Assembly (NCBI GenBank): GCA_021186555.1
Contig: JAJKFL010000002.1
Coordinates: 30,544,001 to 30,608,000 of the forward strand
Length of the DNA: 64,000 bases
Source: Reticulitermes speratus
Lineage: Eukaryota; Arthropoda; Insecta; Blattodea; Rhinotermitidae
Direction: 5' to 3'
The notes beneath the pieces are model-generated. The model saw only the letters and a list, made by a program, of their open reading frames with translations. It made no database searches and was not told where the DNA came from. Position 1 is the stretch's first letter. The number at the start of each line of letters is the position of its first letter. Position numbers and translations under genes: made by a program. Of this stretch, positions 25,246 to 36,650 are shown one piece after another.

Positions 25246-25732
25246 TTAAAATAAAAGAAATACGAAGGTTTGTTAGACACGTTATGGTTACGTCTACGTA
25301 AATGAGATGGATAAAGCCATGTCTGGCATTAGTACTTTCTAGACTTTTAATTTTGACAATATTAATGGCTCGAGAACAGAAAACAGTGAATATCAGTGAT
25401 AATATCAGTTGGGAGAGTGTGGCGTAATGGATGAATAATATATGCTATCACAGAAAGAAACTTATGACATGCAGAATACAAATAAACGAGCTGAGTAATC
25501 GCTAGACAGTGTACACTGCAAGAAAAAAAAATGTTCATAACCTACCATCAAATTAGATCTATGTCGGCAGCTATTTTTTCGATGACTCTAACAACGGGTT
25601 GACTTAATGGGCGATATTTTTTGCAGCCACTCGCCAAAATTAGATGCGAAGTACTGGACAGTATTTGTTAGTCCACTGTGCGAATAATGTTAGATCTTCT
25701 CACCATAGAGCCTATAAATACACAAAGTTGAC

Positions 25733-25975
25733 CCTGTCCACGCCATGAAGACGTATACGGGGAGCAGAGGTATGCCTCCAGTCTTTGACCTCGGCATTAG
25801 ATGGAGGTAAGTGGTAAATTTCACGTCCTGCCGCTTTATTTCCGGAACATTACTCTGGTACCCATTGAATGGGAGGTTGATTTGGCCTCAGAGGCTGTCT
25901 GGATTTTTTTGGAGAAGAGAAAAATCTCTTGTCTCCGCATCGATACGAAAACCATAAAGCCAGTGGCCACTTTAT
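25733..25975 (-). mobile_element. SINE family D, old copy
   Basis: Recognisable by GTCCACGCCATGAAGACG, TTTGACCTCGGCATTAGATG, CTGCCGCTTTATTTCCGGAA and GGTACCCATTGAATGGGAGG in family order, with many substitutions. Confidence 0.7.
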
Positions 25976-26085
25976 GTTCTTGAAATTAAATTAATGAAGT
26001 AAATCATAGGCAAATGAGATGCACCTAGAGACAATTATATAAAATACTTTTAAATATGTTAGAAATATTGAATGTTATTTTATGT

Positions 26086-26499
26086 TTCACACTGTTGACA
26101 CCGTGCATCTTCGTCATATTAAATTAAGTTATAAACCAACCGATGCACACTAAAACCACCGTAGTACTCCTCACCGCACAACACGTAGTACACTCCGCTC
26201 CACGCAAAAACATTTCATATGCTTTTAATACCACACGCCAGCAGTTCCACAATCTACCATCTACAGTGCTTTTATAATTTTACAACTTTTAGAGAATCTT
26301 TTACAAGATTTTAACTTATGTTTCAAAGTGCAGATAGAATATTTTAAATCATGTGTTGAAGTGACTGTAGCTTTTAGCAATAAACCCCCCTGACGATGAT
26401 CCTAGGATCGAAACACGTGTAGGGGTACAATTTTAACAATTTTATAATAAAGCTACTTAAAAAGTGGTTTTAGTGTGCATCGGTTGGTTTATAACTTAA
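26086..26499 (+). mobile_element. Penelope-like terminal element with hammerhead and inverted ends
   Basis: A 414-bp unit bounded by the 12-bp direct repeat GTTATTTTATGT (26074-26085 and 26500-26511). Inside, a perfect 36-bp inverted repeat (26124-26159 against 26464-26499) frames a hammerhead-like core at 26384-26426. A hammerhead near the end of a short repeat is typical of Penelope-like retroelement terminal repeats. No reverse-transcriptase coding sequence is present. Confidence 0.6.
26384..26426 (+). ncRNA. hammerhead-like ribozyme motif (best preserved)
   Basis: The conserved core CTGACGA (26390-26396) is followed by a stem II that can pair GATCC with GGATC (26398-26409). Then comes GAAA (26410-26413), a minimal stem III ACA/TGT, and a TA (26420-26421) where cleavage would fall. 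Stem I can form from CCCC (26386-26389) and GGGG (26422-26425). The very short stem III matches hammerheads described in Penelope-like elements, thought to work as dimers. Activity is inferred only. Confidence 0.6.
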
Positions 26500-27654
26500 G
26501 TTATTTTATGTGTCTTGCAGCAAAGAAACTTGTCTCCGCAAAACAAATTTTCAGCCTACCGTGCTTCGTCGCCTGTTTTAACAGGTCCCTATGTGAAACA
26601 GCAAAAGTGATGTCTGTATTGACTTAATAATATAGAAACTAGATCATGCCCCATCAGCTAGACAGCACTTTTCTCTAAGGAACCAATATTCTTCAAAGAA
26701 ACTGGCTAAGGAAAGGCGCAGAAATATTTTGGGGGAAAATATATTTCTTACCTCTATACAGATATTCTATTACTGGCTCATGAAAAAGAAGGTTTTTTTA
26801 CAGTAGTCTCAATATCATTTGACAGACCTGTCAGAAAAGAAAATTTGCTTGGCCGCAATATTAAGAATAATTTCTGACCGTCTTCCGAATAAAGAAACAA
26901 ATATTCTATATGACCGAAATATTCGGAGAAGGATCGCGTTTTCATTTCCAAAGGCTTTAAAAGCGGACGGACCTTTACAGACTTCTTTTAAAGAAAGTTT
27001 TATCAGAATTATTATATTCCAAAGATATTCAATTTCAATTGTTTGATATAGACCTAATAGTTTCTGTAAAAAAACGTGAGCTCCGATATTTTCAAGAATT
27101 TCCTATGGCAATTTCGGCTGTCCGTGTTTTGAACAAGCTGGCGGACAATAAATTCAGCTAACTAAATGGTAAATAAACTTTACATTGTTTTTTAAATATT
27201 TTAATGAATAAACTGTTACAAACCTGGGAGAAATTATAGAGCTCATAATATGAATATAAGCATAAAAATTTGAAAGGAAAAGGAACCACAAGTATAAAAT
27301 ATATCTATTTTATATGAAACTTAAAAACTTTTTAACTTTCCTTGTAGTCAGTAACTCCTAAATAGGTACAAAACTTTTTAAACGCTACTTTTACATATGA
27401 ATTCCAGACACTGAAGAAAACTGAAGTAAAGTTATTAATATTTGAAAGAGTTTTTATGAACATGTTTAACCGCCATATTAAGACAACTGTATCGAATGTC
27501 TGGATGTGTTCTCGGCAGAGTTACGTCATGCAGGTCTGCAGCCTTCGTACAATTAAGCCTCTGGAAAGTCAGTCATGTCAGGGAAAGATTGTAACTGATA
27601 GGGAGAAAATATTTGTGTTATATTTGGTTGATTAAGAAAGACTGTGTTTGGAAT

Positions 27655-27878
27655 ATATTGAAATGGATCTTAAGAAATTGGGATAGGGAGGCATGGACTG
27701 GATTAATCTGGCTCAGGATAGGGACAGGTGGCGGGCTCTTGTGAATGCCGTAATGAACCTTTGGGTTCCATAAAATGCGGGGAATTTCTTGACTAGCTGA
27801 GGACCTGTTAGCTTCTCAGGAAGGACTCTGTGCCATGGAGTTAGTTACTTACTTACTTACTTAGTTAAGATTGACCGG
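27655..27878 (+). mobile_element. LINE family A, 3' end
   Basis: Carries the family's GACAGGTGGCGGGCTCTTGT (WRA coding), TTCCATAAAATGCGGGGAAT and TGCCATGGAGTTAGTTACTT segments, ending in a TTAC/TTAG simple-repeat tail. Confidence 0.75.
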
Positions 27879-28419
27879 GATTGAGGCTTCTTTTCCTAAC
27901 CAAAAGCTCTAAGAAAGTAATTGGGCACCATCCTAAAAGTTTTGGATACTGTAGGCTTACGTATTGACAGAACCGCTGAGTAATTTGTTTTCTACTTGGG
28001 CGCTCTCTGTTAGGTCTGCGTTTGAAAGCAGGAAACTAACAAGCACTAGGAACTTTAGCTATCATATAAAAGTTCTCAAAACGTAAGCATAACAATACCA
28101 CTTTAACAGTAACACATAGTGACGAAGCAGAGTTTTGAGCCGGAAAACTAATGTCATTCAATGTTTAAAACTCAGTAATCTAGAACATAGGAAATAACGA
28201 AAAATTTCAGAGATCACCTTCGTTCAAAGAGTTTGTATAGACTTAAAGTCCTTCTAAACTTTAAAACTTCCTACTCATGAAACTTAGCATATTTGTTACA
28301 CAAAATCTATGTTATGGTCTCGGATCTGGACGGATTCCTTGAACTGAGTTGAAAAGCGGAAAATAAACATCAGAAATTATGGTCAAAAAGTACATAAGAA
28401 ATTTTACATCTAAAATCTA

Positions 28420-28620
28420 AAAGGAGGAGAGAATCAGTTGGAAAATTTACGCGCAGGTGGGTAGACAAAATTAAGTTTACCTTAAAACAAATAGGATGTA
28501 AGAATGTGGAATTTATTCGCCTTATTCAGGATAGGACTCTTCGGAACACGGTCATGAACTTCGGGTTCCGTAAGGCGGAAGGTAATGTCTTAACTGTCCG
28601 ATCGAAGTTAGTGAGTTACT
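28420..28620 (+). mobile_element. LINE family A, highly diverged 3' end
   Basis: Shares the order of landmarks with better copies: a GCGCAGGTGGGTAGACAAAA basic-coding segment, ATTCAGGATAGGACTC, then GAACTTCGGGTTCCGTAAGG and a terminal GTTAGTGAGTTACTTG. Many substitutions suggest an old copy. Confidence 0.5.
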
Positions 28621-29552
28621 TGATTATAATACGATATGTCAATAGACGTTAGATATTGTATGGAGGATGAAAGTCTTATTATAACGTGGTATTGTACTTC
28701 CAAATAAAAAGACACAAAGTTCGCGTCCTTTCCGAACACTGTTACTTTAATTCCGTAAAGAAACTGCAAGTAAATTTCCACACATTGCAAATAATGAAGG
28801 AAAAATTAATTATATCCACTTAACCCAAGATCTATATCCATTTCTTGTCCACCCAGTTTTATATACAATTTGAACAAATGTTACCTTATAAAATTAGTTC
28901 CATTTTTCTATGTATTACAACATGTTCTCTGGTCCAGTAACGAGCATGTGAATACAATGATGATCAGAATCAAAGACATCATGAAGTACACAACAAAAAT
29001 ACAGTTTCTATCATATTTCTAACACTTTCAGCTCCTTCCCATATCTGAACTAATATTGAGTATTTTCTACTCTCCTCTTCGTGTGTTCTGTAGTAGAAAA
29101 TTCCACTACTTACGTAACTGTTTTCATAGACAATATTTATCACGTACCTGGCACCAGAAAGAACGCTTCCGTAACAACCGCCGGCAGATGGCCGTCAGTC
29201 TGTTGAGTTCGACAGACGTTATTAATGTGGGCTGATTATGATAATTGTCAAGGCGACTAAGCAGTCTCTCACTCCCTCTGACCATGTTAGCAGTAGACAG
29301 TGACATATTCCTGTCATTTGAAAGATTACGTGAAACAATTTTTAATGCTCCTTCCTGAGAGCCGTTTTAATAGTGGATTGTTTTATCTAGGCTAAAAGCA
29401 AAGAGAAAATATAAAGTAGTAGAATTAAATATAGGATAAATTTAGAAATGAATCTATTTGGAATGTAATTTGTCGAATTTGTGGCTCTTTCAAATAGGAA
29501 GTTTCGAATATTCTGGGAGATGAAATCGTGTCCAAGGTCTTGGACTACATGG

Positions 29553-29592
29553 ACCATGAAGATGGAGGTAGCAGGTTTCTCCGAAACGTCGG
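29553..29592 (+). ncRNA. hammerhead-like motif, degraded core
   Basis: ATGAAGA, stem II GGAG/CTCC, then GAAACGTCGG. The tail TAAATAGTTT-like sequence after it resembles the other Penelope-like termini in the window. Confidence 0.4.
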
Positions 29593-30654
29593 AAACTATT
29601 TACTAATAGTAACAGTCTGACATATCGGAATACTTTCCATTTTCAGGGCTCTGCGAGCATCGGAATTCGGCTTCCACAATATTCACCACAATACTCAGAG
29701 ACTTCTTTTATGAAAAATGTTTTCTTTGCACCCCTAAGTTTAAGGAGATTAACTCTGTGGTATGAGAAAATGTGTCGTAAGATTCTTGTGTTTATTCTGT
29801 AACACTCCTTAGTTCTTTTGTAGAAAAATCGCCATTCCAATAGCATAGCAACATTTCTGGTGACCTGGCCCCCCTACAGGATTCTACGTACATTACAATT
29901 TAATCCAACGCCTAAAATAAACACAAAGGAAGGGCTCAAATATTCCTTATCAAACATTTAAATTTCAAATCCCGTTAATAAAAATAAGCTGCAAAATAAA
30001 CAATAAATGCACTTAAATTTATTGTGCCCGAGCGAAGAACCTTGATTAGGGGTTTGGGAGCGGCGGAGTACCCTTCGAAGCAGTACCTAAGCCTCCGTAA
30101 TTTGTTTTTGCATAATTTCTATGTGTTCCATGTGAAGAGCCTGACAAGGGTTCAAAAACTAATGCACTTGAAGAGATAACTGCTACAAAACAAACTGGAT
30201 CACACGGTGTCATAACCTGAAAGACCACAATGTGCACACAGCGTTTGATGTACAGTATTCATATTACACCAAGCTTATATTAAATGTTGTTAAACTTTAA
30301 CAAATAATAGTGTAACGTGGTTCCAGACTCTTACTAGTTTGAATCAGTAATAAAATAATGCAAATCTATGATACGTAGGCCGAAACAGAAATTATTGTAG
30401 ATCTGTACATAAAATTTTACACCAATTAATACATTTTCATTAATGATTCCCCTCCTTTTCTGAGAACATTAATGGGTTGAAATGTCTAATTATTGTGTAC
30501 TAAATATGCAATTAAAGTTACTGATAAAGGTCTTAAATTTCTGTTATTAGTAGAGATTTGACTCAATTCACACAGGTATCTTTATACCAGAGGGCTATTT
30601 CCATTTAGGATCTTTGACGGAGGCTTTCTTTACGGTGAATTAAGCGCCTCAGCT

Positions 30655-30890
30655 AGAAGCCAAATGGAGACTGAAGGTATAGCTCCACATATTCTTAACC
30701 TCTTACACTGGAAGGAAATGAATTGTTAGACTCTATGCTCGGCAGCTTTACCTCCGTGGAAAAAGCTCCAGGTACTCTTTAAAAAGGAGAACTATGTGAA
30801 CCCCAGAGCCGGTCTGGGCGTTTGTGGACGAGAAAAATCTTTTGACCCTGCCAAAAATCAAAATCTAATTCCTTGGTAGTCCCGCCGCAC
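30655..30890 (-). mobile_element. SINE family D, strongly diverged copy
   Basis: AAGGTATAGCTCCACATATT, TCGGCAGCTTTACCTCCGTG, CCAGGTACTCTTTAAAAAGG and CCCCAGAGCCGGTCTGGGCG follow the family order. The head is barely recognisable. Confidence 0.6.
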
Positions 30891-31260
30891 TCTGAATTCT
30901 TTCGGCGCATAATGTATAGGAGACACCCGTATTTACGAGAAGAGCAAGTTTTTACATAAAATAAAGTTACGACAGCAACAAGAAGACCAGTGTTTTCTTT
31001 CTGAAAAGTAGCAGAAAGACTGAACACAGGTGGTTATATTGTTACGTGTTCTACGTATGTGGTAACTGTTAACCCTGAATACCATGAAGACTGACTTCAT
31101 TACATAAAACACAAAAGCCAGGAAGTTAGTACAAGTTCATAACTTTGTTATTTAAATTTTATTTCTAAAGGAATCAGCATATCACTTTTTAATATTATTC
31201 TGCCATAATTAGACTACTTTGTTTGATCTAATGTAATCGGGATTTTCCTCTGGTTGGTCT

Positions 31261-31493
31261 CATGTCAAATCTCAGGCAGTTAGTCGCTGGCCTCTCACAA
31301 CGGAGGTCCGTGTTCGATGCCAGCCCGATATATATGTGGGATTTGTGGTAGACAATGTGGCAATGGATAATATTTTTCTTTGATTACTTCGGTCTCCCTC
31401 TGTCACTATCATATCACCCCTGCTCCATGCTCATATTTCATTGATCTACCGCCGAAGATATACCAGTTAAGAGCGTCGTTAAATAAAACGCTT
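31261..31493 (+). mobile_element. tRNA-derived SINE, family C, alternative tail
   Basis: Diverged head (TCAGGCAGTTAGTCGCTGGC, B-box GTGTTCGATGCC) and body (TATGTGGGATTTGTGGTAGA). The 3' end is instead AGAGCGTCGTTAAATAAAAC plus CT repeats. The same end appears alone near 4346-4412. Confidence 0.7.
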
Positions 31494-31983
31494 CTCTCTC
31501 TCTCCCTCCATAAAAACCCCAATCTCTTACTGCTGTCTAGTGAAAGAGTTGCCGTTTGTTGTGGAAATATTACTAGTTAAACACAAAACACTGTGGCTTC
31601 AAAACACAGGTCTTTAATTTTAAGGCGGGTGGTATAAGTAACCACCATGCTTCAAAGTGTTATCATGCATAATATAAACTTTAGAGCAGCCTAAATGCAT
31701 GTGAAATGTCAAAGCCTCTCATATCTTTCAGTTACAGAATGTTAGGCTGATGTATTTAGAAACAACGATAGACTAAGTGGGCACGAGTAGAAGAAGGGCA
31801 TATGTAACACCTAAGACGTATAAATACACATTGTTAAACTACGGCGCTTGGCGGGAGCGGTCAGTTTCACGTTCAGGCTGAATTATTCCTAGATATACAT
31901 GATTTACCCTGTGGTGCTTATTTAAGGACAGAAAAATTTAATTTTTACGGCTACGTCTAAACCCAAAGTTACTACATGAATTA

Positions 31984-32253
31984 CTGTAGTCACTCCGTAA
32001 TCCGGAACCCGGTAATTCGGATTTCTGAACAATTTAGGCCAAATGTAACACAGTATTTCCCACAGAAATTATCATTACAGTATATTATTACTATTATTAT
32101 TGTATATCTTTAAGTACAGTATTTTCGCTTTAAGGAGTTTTACTTCTTCAGTGTTGAGTAATGATTTTCGTGTTTTCCCTCTGTGGTCCGGATTTCCTGG
32201 TAATCCGCACCTCACCTTCACCCTATACAGTCCGGATGACAGAGGGACTACTG
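31984..32253. mobile_element. Tigger/pogo-like MITE
   Basis: The left end CTGTAGTCACTCCGTAATCC and the reverse complement of the right end CAGTAGTCCCTCTGTCATCC resemble the CAGT-CCCTC termini of Tigger/pogo elements. TA precedes the left end (31982-31983), while the right flank is mutated. It is 270 bp with no coding frame, so it would have depended on a transposase from elsewhere. Confidence 0.6.
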
Positions 32254-32429
32254 CATTAGGCTATTTGTTTCTTTAGCTTTATTTTGTTCATTTAATGAAA
32301 ACAATTTATTTCAACAGTCTGTGGGCGTCGGTCATGTTGACAATGTAACACAGTACGAGTAAATGGTGAGATCTGAGTTTCTCACAGCGATGTTGACGAA
32401 AATTCTAGTCTTCTGGTAGATGACGCCGT

Positions 32430-32485
32430 TTCGATTGGTAAATAGTTACTAAACTTTCGGAAAAGATTTTTGCCTCCGTCGTCAC
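32430..32485 (-). mobile_element. probable Penelope-like terminal remnant
   Basis: Minus strand: GTGACGA, a GGAG-to-TTCC stem and GAAAGTTTAG. CACGGTGTCATATCC (complement context, 32528-32542) lies beyond it, a flank seen near other copies. Confidence 0.3.
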
Positions 32486-33205
32486 GATCAAAGAAGTAAC
32501 GGTGGTTAAGAATGGTTACCAATCTACACGGTGTCATATCCAAGAAGATTTGAATATTTACTATAGGAAGCTTTCCACGATAGAAACGAAAGACGATTCC
32601 AGCCAACTTATAATTATTTCCAAGTAACAAAAAAAGAAATAGCTCTACGTCGCGTAGTAAAAAATTGTTCAGTGTGTCTCAGCATCTCCACACAGGATAT
32701 ATTTTCTCGAAAACAATCAGTCTCTTAGAGCAACAGCTATGTCCATCACAAGGAAACAAGCTATAGTTCGGCTTCAAGATATTTTTCTACAAGTAGGTTT
32801 AGGTTTTTACTGTCGACGTCCAAGAAGGGGACGCACCAAAATGATTTTACATGGCACAGTTTTTGTATATTTCTCTCCCCTATAAAAAGGAGAAACAGAA
32901 CAAGAAGATAGAAGAAAGATAAAATATACCAACATCAGTGAATGCCACTTAAGAAGACAATGAGCTCAGGTAGCAATGTTTAATAACCTCCTATTATATC
33001 ACATCTTGAGATAAAGGAAGAGGAATAGAGGCAACGTCTTTGGAGGAAGGGTCTTCTAGGTCACCTAGATGAAATTTGTCTTTTTCATCTGCTGTCTTTT
33101 AGGTGAAGTAGCTAGTTTGTCTTCAGCGCTTCCATACGCTTCCAAATAATGGTAGTCCTGTACAGTTGCCTTCAAAAACTAGTAAGTTTACTAACTATAT
33201 CAATT

Positions 33206-33477
33206 GGGCCGTGCCATGGCTCAGGCGGTTAGGCGCCGGCCTCTCACCACGGAGCCCGGGATTCGGTCCCAGGTCAAGTCCATGTGAGATTTGTGGTGGA
33301 CAAAGTGGCACTGGGACAGGTTTTTCTCCGAGTTGTCGGTTTTCCCCTGTCGATTTCATTCCACTGGTGCTCCATTCATTGCAAAACTTGGTAAAAAAAA
33401 CTGCTCATCTATCATCATCATTGGCGTTACACAAAAAGCCTTAAGGCTGTGGTGCGGGGGCCCTTCATCACAAAAAA
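33206..33477 (+). mobile_element. tRNA-derived SINE, family C, with perfect target duplication
   Basis: Head GGGCCGTGCCATGGCTCAGG, B-box variant GGGATTCGGTCCC, the same body as the 7.5-kb copy, and the end GGGGGCCCTTCATCACAAAA. The direct repeat AACTATATCAATTG flanks it at 33193-33206 and 33478-33491 without mismatch, so this is probably the youngest SINE here. Confidence 0.92.
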
Positions 33478-34148
33478 AACTATATCAATTGCGAAATTTG
33501 ACTGTAGACTCTCACATCACACACAGAGATTACTTCGCAGAACCAGGTGTATTTTGTTGAAAATTTGGTAGGCTACAACGTCACCATTCATACTGATTCG
33601 AGAAGTTCATTCCAACGCATGCAATATGAAAACGGTAAGCCGGGATGTATTAGTCATTATAGCGAATAGGCTTTATTCTGGACAACCGAGGGGCCGTTGC
33701 TCGATTCCATGCACTGAGACTAGGTACGCCTCTCTATGCACTTGGTGCTGCGGGCTATTTACCCGTTGACAAAGCGGCTGGTTGTGTGTAGCTGACCAAT
33801 AACTTTAATGTAGTGCCAAAGATTTTAATGCGTGACGCCACGCATTAGTTCCCACATAGTCTTATCTTTAACAATACCAACATGACAACATCAAATCTCG
33901 TAACCTATCCTCACATAATCCTCACATTCAACCTATATAGCCTAATCTGAATTATGAAGATTCCTACCAAATAAACGGCAAATGAGATCAATAAGAGATA
34001 TGGCCTATTTTAAAGAGTATCTCAATATTTGCTTTGGGAAAGCACATGAAAAATCAATTATCCTTATTCGATTTGTAAGACGCAAATAAATCGGGTCTAT
34101 TAAAGAGATCTTCGCTCTTCTGGGATGTTACGTGGCGTTGATTGATGG

Positions 34149-34238
34149 TTATTTACCTACGTTTCGGGACAACCTATCGGTCAAGCTTGACCCTTGAAGA
34201 TGGAAAAGATAGGTTGTCCCGAGACGTCGGTAAATATT
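34149..34238. mobile_element. palindromic Penelope-like terminus with paired hammerhead remnants
   Basis: Arms 34149-34178 and 34208-34237 are inverted (GATAGGTTGTCCCGAAACGT against GATAGGTTGTCCCGAGACGT) with few mismatches. The plus copy has TTGAAGA and a stem-II-like segment before GAGACGTC; the minus copy keeps GAAACGT. Flanking TTCTGGGATGTTACGTGGCG resembles sequence beside the 22.0-kb copy. Confidence 0.5.
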
Positions 34239-36409
34239 TACACCACGGCGGAAGTCTGAAATCACATAGATATATTAAAGATATACCAAAACGCTCTGTT
34301 CGAATTACATCACATATGCATCCTATCAAAGTGCGTCACATCCGAAAGCAGACGTAGGCCTACAGAGCCTGAAAGTTAATTAGCTGATTATACACAGATG
34401 GCAGACGGTCAGACATTCGGCGTTTTGAGGGCCTTGACTGCGGGGATCGGCGCACATAATACATACTAGTCTTAGTCGAGGAAATCAATATCCTAGTTCC
34501 TACAGTAGACCACCATGATAGGAGGCGGTTCAGAGAAGCAGTGCAGTGATGTAAGACGGGTAATAATCAGCAGACAATCAGAAGCTGCACGCTTCTTGGA
34601 AGAGAGATATTGAGCTGGCGAAGCTTCATCAGGCCAGCGAAGTGCATCTCCGCTCGGCACCACAAGGTGTTGACAGGGATAAGAGTAAAGATTCTCACTG
34701 ATGCTAGTGGCATCAGCTTGCACTCAGCCTCTATGTTCGTCCATATAAGCCAATCACGTGCATATAGATTAAGAATCAAGTGTTCTGGAATATGATGCTA
34801 TATCGAATCTAAAGATTTACCAATCGACACAGAGTCATGTCCCAGAAGAGTAATCTGTGAGAATTTCAAATCTTGAATTTATATCGATTTCGTTTATAGA
34901 GAGGCTGATTAGTTATAAGTAACTCCACGGAAACAAAATTCTAGAGGCGCTACGAGTCTTTCAGCCAGACAGAATTTCCCCGTACTTTGTGGGCAGTCGC
35001 GGTACATTACTGTGTTTATAGTGACGTCACTAGTGCTTATTCTGAGCCAAAGAAATTCAGTCCACAAACCCATACTTTACATAACCTGTTTAAGAACCTC
35101 TGTAATATTAACATTACAACTATCCTAGTTCTCCCAATTAGTTACTTTGCTTCCTATAAAAACCACTTTATCTGCCTGAGTTTCTATAGTACAGATTGGG
35201 GCTTATATCAATTTTGTGAGTTGCTGTAGCTTCAGCATTCTAGCATTAAGTCCATTTGACAGATATTAGCCTATTATTACGTAGGCTTCACTTGAATTTA
35301 TGTATCTGCTATGCTGTTAGAAGTACTCGGACAGCAATTAGTAGTATTCGGACAGCACGTGGTACAGTTCAATTACAGGAAGTCGCCTATTTCTAAGGTA
35401 TATGCCATTGCAGCATTTTCATTTCATTGCGTGGACATGCAGTAATTTAAGAAGTCTACTTCAAGAACCTGACTTTGTTTCTTATTTCCTTTTTCTGTTA
35501 GGCCAACAAGATTCTAGTGATTACTAATTTCATTAAATTTCTAGTGATGTCTAAATTAGTTTTTAATGCCTTACGCAATATTAAACTTCCTATAGGATAC
35601 AATGGAGCGCAATGACGACACAATACAAAGTGAGTGTAATTTGACATGCATAACTGAGAATAGTGTGGACAGAAATTGAGCACTGTTTTTCAGTAAAGAG
35701 GAAGGTAGTTGGTTAGGCGGAGGGTGGTGTGGGGGCCTTTATAGTGACCTCGCATACAATGACGCCAAATACTCTGAAAGTTAGACTGAATTAAAGGTAC
35801 ACTCCACCAAGTTTCCAAGCACAACATTTACATTGAAAGTAAATATACTGCAGTTGGCCGTATGACTTCTAAACTTTGTAATCTCGGTAGGAAACACCGC
35901 TCCACTGCATCTAGCCAGTAGAGGTTACATGAAATGCTCTGAGAGTAGAAAAGAGTCCTGTTACTTTTAATATACATCTAAACAAGACACAGTACAGGAC
36001 GTACTGAGGAACACTGCAAAATCCGCCGCACAGTGTTTAGTATATTTATCTCACTAATGAGGAATGAGGCACGCACAAGAACCCTCACATCTGGAACGAG
36101 AGGAATGCAAGACTTGAAGAAACAATTGACAATAAACTTCTCACCTTTCCTCGTGGGGCAAGGACCATATGGCAAGCAGAGTAGTTTGAAAACATCTGCT
36201 GCGGTAGGTACCGCTGTAAAGCCATTTGACCACAATTTATGATCTGAAAGAATTTATAAGCCTTGACTTCCTCATAAAGCGTATCCGTTTTACAGAACAC
36301 AATTTTGATATGCCAAGTGTTCAGCCTAGGTGGCCAATTTGATTGTAACCATGGAATTAAACATGAAAACCTATATGGGCTAAAGTGGCTAAGTTAAATT
36401 TTGTCGTTG
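34239..36409. other. unannotated intronic filler
   Basis: No coding or transposon signal recognised. A short direct repeat (AGTACTCGGACAGCA and AGTATTCGGACAGCA) lies at 35320-35356. Confidence 0.45.
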
Positions 36410-36650
36410 GATAAGAGGCCACTTAGAAGATCTAGACGTAGATGGGAGGATAGTATTAAAATGTACCAACAAGAAGTGGGAGGGGGCATGGATTAGATTG
36501 ATCTGGCTCAGAATATGGACAGATCACGGGCTGTTGTGAAAACGGTGAAGAACCTTCGTGTTCCATAAAATGCGGGGAATTTCTTGAACCGTTCAGAAAC
36601 TATTTGCTTTTCAAGAACGACTATGCTCGATGGAGTTAGTTAGCTGAATT
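36410..36650 (+). mobile_element. LINE family A, 3' end
   Basis: Contains CTAGACGTAGATGGGAGGAT, CTGGCTCAGAATATGGACAG, TTCCATAAAATGCGGGGAAT and CGATGGAGTTAGTTAG in the family's order. It is a moderately diverged, 5'-truncated copy. Confidence 0.7.

Larger units (their letters stand above)
24905..25262. mobile_element. inverted pair of Penelope-like termini enclosing a minisatellite
   Basis: Arms 24905-24946 and 25221-25262 (42 bp) are inverted copies, sharing TATTTCTTTTATTTTAAGGC and its complement. Both carry hammerhead-like cores facing each other. Between them lies a 33-bp tandem repeat (25031-25150). No coding sequence was seen. Confidence 0.55.
26500..30654. other. filler with two LINE ends and one hammerhead remnant
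   Basis: Beyond the items listed separately (27.7, 28.4 and 29.6 kb), I see nothing recognisable. The sequence is AT-rich with scattered stops. Confidence 0.45.
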
